Part shown: positions 57,078 through 64,000 of the stretch, one piece after another | How the letters are laid out: each line of letters begins with the position of its first letter | Position numbering within the stretch: the stretch's first letter is position 1 | Assembly: GCF_025144145.1 (NCBI RefSeq) | Contig: NZ_CP083546.1 | Location: 571,001-635,000 of the forward strand | Origin: Leisingera sp. M658 | GTDB taxonomy: Bacteria; Pseudomonadota; Alphaproteobacteria; Rhodobacterales; Rhodobacteraceae | Length of the DNA stretch: 64,000 nucleotides | Reading direction: 5' to 3' | Position numbers and translations under genes: made by a program | The notes under the pieces: model-generated | What the model was told of the DNA's origin: nothing | Database searches by the model: none | The model's input: the letters and a program-made list of their open reading frames with translations, nothing else

Positions 57078-58037
57078 ATGTCGCCCATCCTGTCCATCCG
57101 CGATCTGCGCAAGGTCTATGACGGCGGTTTCGAAGCGCTGAAAGGCGTCTCGCTTGATATAGAAGAAGGCGAGATTCTGGCTCTGCTCGGCCCCAATGGC
57201 GCGGGCAAGACGACCCTGATTTCTACCATTTGCGGCATCACCACCGCAACTTCGGGCAGTGTCAGCGTTGGCGGTTTCGACAATGTGGCAGAGTTCCGCG
57301 CCGCCCGTGCACTGATCGGGCTGGTGCCGCAAGAAATCACCCTGGAGCCTTTTGCCAAAGTGCATGACACGGTCAGTTTTTCGCGCGGCCTGTTCGGTAA
57401 GCCTGCTGATCCGGCGCGGATCGAGGATATTCTGCGCAAGCTGTCGCTGTGGGAAAAACGGGACGCCAAGGTCATGGAGCTGTCCGGCGGCATGAAACGC
57501 AGGGTGCTGATTGCCAAGGCGCTGGCGCATGATCCGCGCATCCTGTTCCTGGATGAACCTACCGCAGGCGTGGATGTGGAACTGCGCAAGGACATGTGGG
57601 CGATCGTGGCTGAGCTGAAGGCCGGCGGCGTCACCATCATCCTGACCACTCATTACATCGAGGAAGCCGAAGCGATTGCGGACCGGGTCGGTGTGATCAC
57701 TGGCGGCGAATTGCTGCTGGTCGAAGCGAAAGAACAGCTGATGGCCCGGATGGGGCAGAAACAGCTGGAGGTGCAGCTGACCACGCCCGTTGACGCTATT
57801 CCGGAAGCGCTGGCGCAGCATGAATTGCAGCTGGTGAATGGCGGCGCTGCGCTGCTTTATACATATGACACAAGGGCCGAGCGGACGGGCATCACCACAT
57901 TGTTGAATGACGTGGCGCAGGCCGGGCTGGTGTTGGCGGATGTGCAGACACGGGAATCCAGCCTGGAAGATATCTTTGTCGGGCTTGTGTCGGGGGACGG
58001 CGCTTCGGCGGGCGCAGTTCAGGGGGACGCAGCATGA
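57078..58037 (+). CDS. ABC-2-type exporter, ATP-binding subunit
   Basis: The 319-aa protein has Walker [11 protein letters not shown]-loop LVPQEITL, signature [15 protein letters not shown], Walker [13 protein letters not shown] and the switch His in [16 protein letters not shown], typical of drug/polysaccharide ABC-2 exporters (YadG/NodI-like). It overlaps the permease gene by 4 bp. Substrate unknown. Confidence 0.92.
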   Translation: MSPILSIRDLRKVYDGGFEALKGVSLDIEEGEILALLGPNGAGKTTLISTICGITTATSGSVSVGGFDNVAEFRAARALIGLVPQEITLEPFAKVHDTVSFSRGLFGKPADPARIEDILRKLSLWEKRDAKVMELSGGMKRRVLIAKALAHDPRILFLDEPTAGVDVELRKDMWAIVAELKAGGVTIILTTHYIEEAEAIADRVGVITGGELLLVEAKEQLMARMGQKQLEVQLTTPVDAIPEALAQHELQLVNGGAALLYTYDTRAERTGITTLLNDVAQAGLVLADVQTRESSLEDIFVGLVSGDGASAGAVQGDAA

Positions 58038-58795
58038 ACTGGACAGCGGTCGCAACCATCTACAAGGCGGAAATGGCGCGGTTCTGGCGCACTTTTCTGC
58101 AAAGTTTCATCTCGCCGGTGTTGTCCACATCGCTTTACTTTGTGGTCTTCGGCAGCGCCATCGGCAGCCGGATCCAGGAGGTTGACGGGATCGACTACGG
58201 GGCCTTTATCGTTCCGGGGCTGATCATGCTGTCGGTAATCACCCAGAGCATATCCAATGCGTCCTTCGGGATTTATTTTCCGAAGTTCATCGGCAACATT
58301 TACGAAATCCTGTCAGCGCCGATCAATTTCCTGGAAGTGGTTGCGGGGTTTGTCGGCGCGGCGGCAACCAAGTCGCTGTTCATCGGCGTAGTGATCCTGT
58401 GCACGGCGTCGTTGTTTGTGGATCTCTCCATCCAGCACCCGATTGCAATGGTGGCGTTTCTGGTGCTGACCTGCCTCAGCTTCTCGCTGATGGGGTTCAT
58501 TATCGGCATCTGGGCCGGGAATTTTGAGCAGCTGCAGCTGGTACCCCTGTTGGTGGTGACGCCGCTGGTGTTCCTGGGCGGCTCTTTCTACTCAATCTCG
58601 ATGCTGCCGCCGGTGTGGCAGACCATCACCCTGTTCAACCCGGTGGTCTATCTGGTGTCGGGTTTCCGCTGGGCGTTCTTTGGCCAGGCGGACGTGCCGG
58701 TCTTGCTGAGCCTCTGCGCTATCGGCGGCTTTACCCTGGCCTGCATGGGCGTCATCTGGTGGATTTTCAAGACAGGCTGGCGCATCCGGGCCTGA
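58034..58795 (+). CDS. ABC-2-type exporter, permease subunit
   Basis: The 253-aa membrane protein of the ABC2 membrane family (YadH/NodJ-like) has six predicted helices. The family stretch [20 protein letters not shown] followed by [18 protein letters not shown] is present near the C-terminus. It is coupled to the ATPase gene by an ATGA overlap. Confidence 0.92.
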   Translation: MNWTAVATIYKAEMARFWRTFLQSFISPVLSTSLYFVVFGSAIGSRIQEVDGIDYGAFIVPGLIMLSVITQSISNASFGIYFPKFIGNIYEILSAPINFLEVVAGFVGAAATKSLFIGVVILCTASLFVDLSIQHPIAMVAFLVLTCLSFSLMGFIIGIWAGNFEQLQLVPLLVVTPLVFLGGSFYSISMLPPVWQTITLFNPVVYLVSGFRWAFFGQADVPVLLSLCAIGGFTLACMGVIWWIFKTGWRIRA

Positions 58796-58818
58796 TCCGG
58801 CGGCTTGATGCGGTGCGG

Positions 58819-58912
58819 GGGAGGCTCCCGCCCGCAGCGGGTGCCCGTTGGGCGCCCGGCCCAACGGGAGGGTGGCTGCTGCAAGCAGCCTGCCTGACGG
58901 GCGGGAGCCTCC
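58819..58912. repeat. composite palindromic repeat, copy C
   Basis: The outer inverted repeat GAGGCTCCCGCC (58821-58832) pairs with 58900-58911; inside lie CCCGTTGGG/CCCAACGGG (58844-58852 with 58860-58868) and GGCTGCT/AGCAGCC (58874-58880 with 58884-58890). It is the tidiest member of the family. Confidence 0.78.
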
Positions 58913-59038
58913 TGGGGTATTTGCCGGGTGCAAACCAGCGTTGCATTTATGCCCGCGGCTGTGCGGTTTTTGCCTTTCACCACAATTCCCCGGGACGCGC
59001 ACCTTGTTTCACCCCGGGCGGCTCTCTACATCGGCGCC

Positions 59039-59836
59039 ATGAGATTTCGCCTGCCTTTCCTGAAAAGACAGCCCTTGGTGGCAGTAGTGCGCCTGAATGG
59101 CGCCATCGGAATGCCCGGCCGCGGCTCGCTCAGCGATGCGGCCCTGGCGCCGGTGCTGGAACGTGCTTTCCGCAAGGGCAAACCTGCCGCGGTGGCGCTG
59201 GAAATAAACTCGCCCGGCGGCTCGCCGGTGCAAAGCTCGCTGATCGGCGCCCGCATCCGACGCCTGGCAGAAGAGCTGAACATCCCGGTCTACGCCTTTG
59301 TCGAGGACGTTGCGGCCTCGGGCGGCTATTGGCTGGCAGCCTCAGCAGATGAGATCTGGGCTGATGCCAGCTCGGTGCTGGGCTCGGTCGGGGTGATTTC
59401 CGCGGGTTTTGGCGCCCATGTGCTGCTGGCCCGCCAAGGCGTGGAGCGACGTGTCTATACTGCGGGCGAGAGCAAATCCATGCTGGATCCGTTCCGCCCG
59501 GAAGATCCCGAGGATGTGCAGCGTCTGAAGGTGATCCTGAACGACATCCACGCCAATTTCATCGACCATGTCACAGACCGCCGCGGCGCCAAGCTGCACA
59601 GCGAGGAAAACCTGTTCACCGGCGAGATCTGGCTGGCCCGCAGGGCCTTGGACCTGGGGCTGATCGATGGCATCGGCCACCTGAAACCCAAGATGCAGGA
59701 GCATTTCGGCGACAAGGTCCGCTTCCGCCGCTATGGGCTTAAGAAGCCGCTGCTCAGCCGCTTTGGCATGCAGGTCGCACAGGATGCGCTGGCCGGGATC
59801 GAGGAGCGGGCGGAATACGCGCGTTTCGGCCTCTGA
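59039..59836 (+). CDS. S49-family serine peptidase (SppA/SohB-like)
   Basis: The 265-aa peptidase has the oxyanion-region ALEINSPGGSPVQSS, the nucleophile Ser in EDVAASGGYWLA (about residue 95), GSVGVISAG and the general-base Lys in TAGESKSMLDPF (about 143). It lacks a transmembrane anchor, so it may be cytoplasmic or membrane-associated. It may degrade signal peptides or membrane proteins. Confidence 0.9.
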   Translation: MRFRLPFLKRQPLVAVVRLNGAIGMPGRGSLSDAALAPVLERAFRKGKPAAVALEINSPGGSPVQSSLIGARIRRLAEELNIPVYAFVEDVAASGGYWLAASADEIWADASSVLGSVGVISAGFGAHVLLARQGVERRVYTAGESKSMLDPFRPEDPEDVQRLKVILNDIHANFIDHVTDRRGAKLHSEENLFTGEIWLARRALDLGLIDGIGHLKPKMQEHFGDKVRFRRYGLKKPLLSRFGMQVAQDALAGIEERAEYARFGL

Positions 59837-59837
59837 C

Positions 59838-60011
59838 GTGCTGTTCAAGATTGTTGCACTTTTTCTGGTGGTGATGGCGGTGCTTGCCATGTTCGGCAAG
59901 CTGCGCTTCCCGGGCCAGAAACAGATCAATTCCAGGCGTTGCCCCTCCTGCGGCCGCTTCCGGATCGGCAAAGGCCCCTGTGCCTGCAAAAAAGGAGATC
60001 GTGGCAAATGA
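59838..60011 (+). CDS. small membrane protein with a zinc-ribbon tail (57 aa)
   Basis: GTG 59838, right after the peptidase stop, opens VLFKIVALFLVVMAVLAMFG (one transmembrane helix), then LRFPGQKQINSRRCPSCGRF and GPCACKKG, a four-cysteine zinc-ribbon-like knuckle. It overlaps the exchanger start by 4 bp, so the three genes are probably coupled. Function unknown. Confidence 0.75.
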   Translation: MLFKIVALFLVVMAVLAMFGKLRFPGQKQINSRRCPSCGRFRIGKGPCACKKGDRGK

Positions 60012-60970
60012 TGCCATGGCTGTATTCGGCTTTGGGCCTGGTGATCCTGCTGCTGGCAGGCGATGCGCTGGTGCGCGGGGCGGTGAACCTCAGCCTGCGG
60101 CTGGGAGTGCCTGCGCTGATTGTCAGCCTGACGATCGTGGCCTTTGGCACCTCGGCGCCGGAACTGCTGATTGCCATCAGTGCGGTGCATGAGGGCGCCG
60201 ATGGAATTGCGATGGGCAATGTGGTCGGCTCCAACACTGCCAACATTCTGCTGGTGCTTGGCATTCCCGCGCTGATGCGGGCCTTGCACACCAGCGAATG
60301 CAACACCCGAAAAAACTATGTCTTCATGCTGGCAGCCTCGGTTCTGTTCATCGGTCTTGCCTTTTGCGGCACCTTCACCGTCTGGTCAGGCCTGATCCTG
60401 CTGGCTGCGCTCTCTGTTGTGCTTGGAATAGCCTTTCGCGAAGCGCGCAATCACCGGCGCAATGGCAAAAGCAGCAGCTGTGCAGCTGACGTGGACCTGG
60501 AAGAGATCGAGGAAGCCGATCCGGACATGCCATATTGGCGTGTCTGCATCTATCTGCTGCTGGGCCTGATCGGCCTGCCGCTGGGCGCCGATCTGCTGGT
60601 TGACAATGCCACCATCATTGCCCGCACCTACGGGATCAGCGAAACCGTGATCGGCCTGACCCTGGTAGCGGTTGGCACCTCGCTGCCGGAGCTGGCGACC
60701 ACTGTCATGGCAGCAATGCGCCGCCAGGCCGATGTGGCGCTGGGCAATGTGATCGGTTCCAACATGTTCAACCTGCTGGCCATCATCGGTATCGCCACCT
60801 TTATCGGCCCGATCACTGTGGACCCGGAATTCCTGCGGTTCGATCTTTGGGTGATGCTGGCAGCCTCGCTGCTGCTGATCCCGTTTGTCTTCCTGAAACA
60901 GGACATCACCCGCATCTGGGGTGTCATTCTTACGGCGCTCTATCTGGCCTATATGGCCGTGCTGTTCTAA
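60008..60970 (+). CDS. calcium/sodium antiporter (CaCA family, YrbG-like)
   Basis: The 320-aa protein consists of two inverted half-repeats, each with the ion-binding alpha motif: VAFGTSAPELLIAISAVHEG and GNVVGSNTANILLVLG in the first, VAVGTSLPELATTVMAAMRR and GNVIGSNMFNLLAIIG in the second. There are ten predicted helices with an acidic cytoplasmic loop (DVDLEEIEEADPD). It exchanges Ca2+ for Na+ or H+. Confidence 0.93.
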   Translation: MMPWLYSALGLVILLLAGDALVRGAVNLSLRLGVPALIVSLTIVAFGTSAPELLIAISAVHEGADGIAMGNVVGSNTANILLVLGIPALMRALHTSECNTRKNYVFMLAASVLFIGLAFCGTFTVWSGLILLAALSVVLGIAFREARNHRRNGKSSSCAADVDLEEIEEADPDMPYWRVCIYLLLGLIGLPLGADLLVDNATIIARTYGISETVIGLTLVAVGTSLPELATTVMAAMRRQADVALGNVIGSNMFNLLAIIGIATFIGPITVDPEFLRFDLWVMLAASLLLIPFVFLKQDITRIWGVILTALYLAYMAVLF

Positions 60971-61003
60971 CTCTTTCACTGCAGCGGCAGCAAGGAGGCG
61001 GAG

Positions 61004-61780
61004 ATGCGGGCATTGGTGACCGGAGCGGGCAAGCGGCTGGGCCGGGCGATGGCGCTGGAACTGGCCGCGCGCGGGTATGACGTTGCTGTCCATTTTTCGT
61101 CCTCGGCTCCGGAGGCTGCGGATACAGCGCAGCAGATCCGCGCCCTGGGGCGGGATGCGGCGGTGCTGCAGGCGGATCTTTTGGACGAAGAACAGACACA
61201 GGCCTTGCTGCCCCGCGCGGCTGAGGTCCTGGGCGGGCCGGTCACTTGCCTGGTCAACAATGCCTCGGTTTTTGAGCATGACACGCTGCCCACCGCCACA
61301 CGGAACAGCTGGGACCGGCATCTGGACAGCAACCTGCGGGCGCCCTTCGTGCTGCTGCAGGCAATGGCCGCGCAGCAGGTGCCGCTGGAGCGGGACGCGG
61401 GCGGCGAGCCGCGCGCCTGGGGGCTGGCGGTCAACATGATCGACCAAAGAGTGCGCAAACTGACACCTGAATTCATGAGCTACACGCTGGCGAAGTCTGC
61501 GCTGTGGACACTGACACAAACAGCCGCCCAGGCCCTGGCGCCGCAGATCCGGGTCAATGCCATCGGACCGGGGCCAACCTTGCAGGGGCCGCGGCAAAGC
61601 CGGGAGCAGTTTGCCTGCCAGCGCGCAGCCACAATCCTGCAGCGGGGCGCGGATACCGGGGACATCACCGCAGCCCTGTCCTATTTGCTGCAGGCCAAGG
61701 CGGTCACCGGGCAGATGATCTGCACCGATGGCGGCCAGCATCTGGGCTGGCAAACCCCGGACAGCGACGGGCTGGAGTGA
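61004..61780 (+). CDS. short-chain dehydrogenase/reductase (pteridine-reductase-like)
   Basis: The 258-aa protein has the cofactor motif TGAGKRLGRAMALELA with the TGxxxRxG pattern of FolM/PTR1-type pteridine reductases, NNASVFEHD, and the catalytic YTLAK. It precedes uvrC, an order I recall from other roseobacters. The pteridine substrate is inference. Confidence 0.86.
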   Translation: MRALVTGAGKRLGRAMALELAARGYDVAVHFSSSAPEAADTAQQIRALGRDAAVLQADLLDEEQTQALLPRAAEVLGGPVTCLVNNASVFEHDTLPTATRNSWDRHLDSNLRAPFVLLQAMAAQQVPLERDAGGEPRAWGLAVNMIDQRVRKLTPEFMSYTLAKSALWTLTQTAAQALAPQIRVNAIGPGPTLQGPRQSREQFACQRAATILQRGADTGDITAALSYLLQAKAVTGQMICTDGGQHLGWQTPDSDGLE

Positions 61781-62079
61781 CGCAAACAGGGATCAAAACG
61801 TCCCTTTCCCCAAAAGTTTTGCACCGGTTCACCTGCCGTCACGGAAGCGTTACAAAAGTGCCTTTGTTTTCAAAACCTTGACAGGGGCGACGGAAAGTTT
61901 CAATTGAAAACAGCGCCTTATCAAATTGCCTAATTTTTAAGCATTCGCCCAAAACCACCAAATAATAAGGGAAAAGGCGGGATAGCCCAAAGATATCTCC
62001 GTAGTTATCCACAGCTTCGGTGGATTTCCCTGCTCTTGATCCGGGCAGGCAAACATTGCAGCCAAGGACGGGGAATCAT
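61781..62079. other. AT-rich intergenic region before uvrC
   Basis: No gene. It is clearly lower in GC than the surrounding DNA from about 61800 to 62000. It contains a 12-bp perfect palindrome TTTCAATTGAAA (61898-61909) and a DnaA box (62005). Probable promoter region for uvrC; no obvious SOS box. Confidence 0.5.
62005..62013 (+). promoter_or_regulatory. perfect DnaA box upstream of uvrC
   Basis: TTATCCACA, exact consensus, 67 bp before the uvrC start. A single box, so not an origin; a regulatory role is possible but a 9-mer can occur by chance. Confidence 0.45.
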
Positions 62080-63981
62080 ATGTCTGGACGCATGACTGAC
62101 CAGCCTGCCGCCCCCCCCGTGGATTCGCCCGCCGAAAAGCCAAGAACCGGCTATGCCGTGATCCAGGATTACCTCAGAACACTGGATGCATCGCCCGGGG
62201 TTTACCGGATGCTGGATGCCGACAGCCGGGTGCTTTACGTGGGCAAGGCGCGCAACCTCAAGGCGCGGGTGTCGAACTACAGCCGCCCCGGCAACAGCCC
62301 GCGGATCGAGCGGATGATTGCGCTTACAACCTCGATGATGTTTCTGACCACGCGGACGGAAACCGAGGCGCTGCTGCTGGAGCAGAACCTGATCAAGCAG
62401 CTGAAGCCCAAGTACAACGTGCTGCTGCGTGATGATAAAAGCTTCCCCAATATTCTGGTCGCCAAGGATCACGGGTTTCCGCAGATTAAGAAGCATCGCG
62501 GGGCGCGCAAGCAGAAGGGCAGCTATTTCGGTCCCTTTGCCAGTGCGGGCGCAGTAAACCGGACCTTGAACCAATTGCAAAAGGCGTTCCTGCTGCGCAA
62601 CTGCTCGGATTCGATGTTCGAGGCCCGCACGCGCCCCTGCCTGCAGTATCAGATCAAGCGCTGCTCGGCGCCCTGCACCGGGCTGATTTCCGAGGCGGGG
62701 TATGCCGAAAGCGTGCGCGACGCTGAACGGTTCCTGTCGGGCCGTTCGACCAAGATTCAGGAGGAGCTGGCGGAACAGATGATGGCGGCCTCTGAGGCAA
62801 TGGAATTCGAGCGCGCCGCGGCGCTGCGGGACCGGATCAAGGCGCTGACCCAGGTGCAGTCCAGCCAGGGCATCAACCCGCGCGGCGTCGCCGAGGCGGA
62901 TGTGATCGGCCTGCATATGGACGGCGGCCAGGCCTGCGTGCAGGTGTTTTTCATCCGCGCCAACCAGAACTGGGGCAACCAGGATTTCTACCCGCGCGTC
63001 GATGCCGACAACAGCCCGGCTGAGGTTATGGAGGCCTTCCTGGGCCAGTTCTACGGCAACAAGGAGCCGCCGCGGCAGCTGATCCTGTCGGATGCGATTG
63101 AAAACGCCGACCTGATGGAGGCGGCGCTGGGCGGGAAGGCAGAGCGTAAGGTCGAACTGCTGGTGCCTCAGCGCGGCGAGAAGACCGAACTGGTGGCCTT
63201 TGCCGTGCGCAACGCCCGTGAAAGCCTGGCCCGCCGCATGGCCGAAAGCGCGACCCAGACAAAGCTGCTGCGCGGGCTGGCCGAGGCCTTCGGGCTGGAC
63301 GGCCCGCCGCAGCGGATCGAGGTCTACGACAACTCCCACATCCAGGGCACCAATGCGGTGGGCGGCATGATCGTGATGGGGCCGGAAGGTTTCCTGAAAA
63401 ACGCCTATCGAAAGTTCAACATCAAGGGCGACGACCTGGTGCCGGGCGATGACTTCGGCATGATGAAGGAAGTGCTGAACCGCCGTTTCTCGCGTCTGCT
63501 GAAGGAGGACCCGGACCGGGACAAAGGCCTGTGGCCGGATCTGCTGCTGATCGATGGCGGCGCCGGGCAGGTTTCCGCCGTGGCAGAAATCATGGCGGAA
63601 CACGGCGTGCAGGATATCCCGATGGTGGGGGTGGCCAAGGGCGTCGACCGCGACCACGGCAAGGAGGAGTTCCATCGCACCGGTGAACGGGCCTTTGCCC
63701 TGCAGCGCAACGACCCGGTGCTGTATTTTGTCCAGCGGATGCGGGACGAGGCGCACAGGTTCGCAATCGGCACCCACCGCGCCAAACGTGCCAAAGCGAT
63801 GAGCGCGACACCGCTGGATGAGGTGCCGGGAGTCGGCGCCTCCCGCAAGCGCGCGCTGCTGGCGCATTTCGGCAGTGCCAAGGCGGTGAGCCGCGCCAAT
63901 CTGGCCGACCTCAGGGCGGTGGACGGGATCTCGGAAGCCCTTGCCGAGCGGATTTACGACCACTTCCACGCGCAGGGGTAG
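62080..63981 (+). CDS. uvrC: UvrABC excinuclease subunit C
   Basis: Makes both incisions in nucleotide excision repair. The 633-aa product has the GIY-YIG nuclease ([20 protein letters not shown]), a UVR motif (about 205-240, [14 protein letters not shown]), the RNase-H-like domain with [26 protein letters not shown], and two C-terminal helix-hairpin-helix motifs ([20 protein letters not shown]). ATG 62080 follows AAGGACGGGGA. Confidence 0.96.
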   Translation: MSGRMTDQPAAPPVDSPAEKPRTGYAVIQDYLRTLDASPGVYRMLDADSRVLYVGKARNLKARVSNYSRPGNSPRIERMIALTTSMMFLTTRTETEALLLEQNLIKQLKPKYNVLLRDDKSFPNILVAKDHGFPQIKKHRGARKQKGSYFGPFASAGAVNRTLNQLQKAFLLRNCSDSMFEARTRPCLQYQIKRCSAPCTGLISEAGYAESVRDAERFLSGRSTKIQEELAEQMMAASEAMEFERAAALRDRIKALTQVQSSQGINPRGVAEADVIGLHMDGGQACVQVFFIRANQNWGNQDFYPRVDADNSPAEVMEAFLGQFYGNKEPPRQLILSDAIENADLMEAALGGKAERKVELLVPQRGEKTELVAFAVRNARESLARRMAESATQTKLLRGLAEAFGLDGPPQRIEVYDNSHIQGTNAVGGMIVMGPEGFLKNAYRKFNIKGDDLVPGDDFGMMKEVLNRRFSRLLKEDPDRDKGLWPDLLLIDGGAGQVSAVAEIMAEHGVQDIPMVGVAKGVDRDHGKEEFHRTGERAFALQRNDPVLYFVQRMRDEAHRFAIGTHRAKRAKAMSATPLDEVPGVGASRKRALLAHFGSAKAVSRANLADLRAVDGISEALAERIYDHFHAQG

Positions 63982-64000
63982 GTGCGGATATTTGGGGGCC

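Noticed and set aside
57060..57080. TGCCGGAGGC before the ABC ATPase gene as a type II insert
   Set aside because: GGAGG is simply the ribosome site of the gene, and no stem-loop follows.
62005..63969. Long open frame (about 650 codons) on the minus strand opposite uvrC
   Set aside because: It is the antisense shadow of uvrC: no ribosome site, His/Gln/Arg-rich composition typical of reverse-complement high-GC genes, while uvrC has all its domains.

Overview
The window reads as chromosome from an alphaproteobacterium of the Rhodobacteraceae, roseobacter group (Leisingera/Phaeobacter/Ruegeria-like; genus is inference). The basis is the fnrL-hemN pair, the ccoNOQP and ccoGHIS clusters with FNR-type boxes, the SDR-uvrC order, and high-GC coding throughout. 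About two thirds is ordinary core genome and one third is accessory DNA rich in broken insertion sequences.

Layout. 1-7.2 kb: microaerobic module with divergent hemN/fnrL, a universal stress protein, and ccoNOQP encoding cbb3 oxidase. 7.3-18.8 kb: IS graveyard (two IS1182-type copies, IS91-type recombinase/transposase pieces, an IS481 piece, an IS66 element) surrounding a small island of sulfatase, TauD-type dioxygenase and LysR regulator. 19.1-25.8 kb: DUF2270 membrane protein, LysR regulator and ccoGHIS (cbb3 maturation). 25.8-27.2 kb: decayed IS3 element and a palindromic repeat. 27.3-34.5 kb: housekeeping genes (DD-carboxypeptidase, CHMI-type isomerase, HAD hydrolase, clpS, rRNA methyltransferase-like, SDR, hemF, GH25 lysozyme lipoprotein). 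34.7-35.8 kb: IS110/IS5 C-terminal scraps. 35.8-47.5 kb: assimilatory nitrate operon, transcribed leftwards (nasT, broken nasS, nrtA, nrtB, double ATPase, nirB, nirD, nasA, cobA), with a NasT-type leader before nrtA. 47.7-49.0 kb: another IS91-type wreck. 49.6-64 kb: hemC/hemE, CaiB-type CoA transferase, pobR/pobA, an NAD(P)-binding reductase with palindromic operators, a CoxG-like protein, an ABC exporter, an S49 peptidase, a Ca2+/Na+ exchanger, an SDR and uvrC.

How it fits together. FnrL probably senses oxygen and acts through boxes at 633, 3626, 19886 and 21409 on hemN/fnrL, ccoN (and perhaps the stress protein), the DUF2270 gene and ccoG. Heme enzymes (hemN, hemF, hemC, hemE) and the siroheme branch enzyme cobA supply cofactors for the oxidase and for nitrite reductase. 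NasT would drive nitrate genes by antitermination, but its partner sensor gene nasS is internally deleted.

Most unusual signal. The IS genes are riddled with small hairpin inserts. Nine share a conserved head (CCCTCTCGG) and tail (CTGCCGGG) around a stem whose sequence differs from copy to copy while pairing is kept in eight of them. They are 37-45 bp, lie only in transposase/recombinase genes, and sit just before a GATG-like sequence. The IS66 tnpC alone carries six hairpin inserts of three types totalling 232 bp; subtracting them leaves exactly 1569 bp, an uninterrupted 522-codon transposase frame. I do not recognise this element family.
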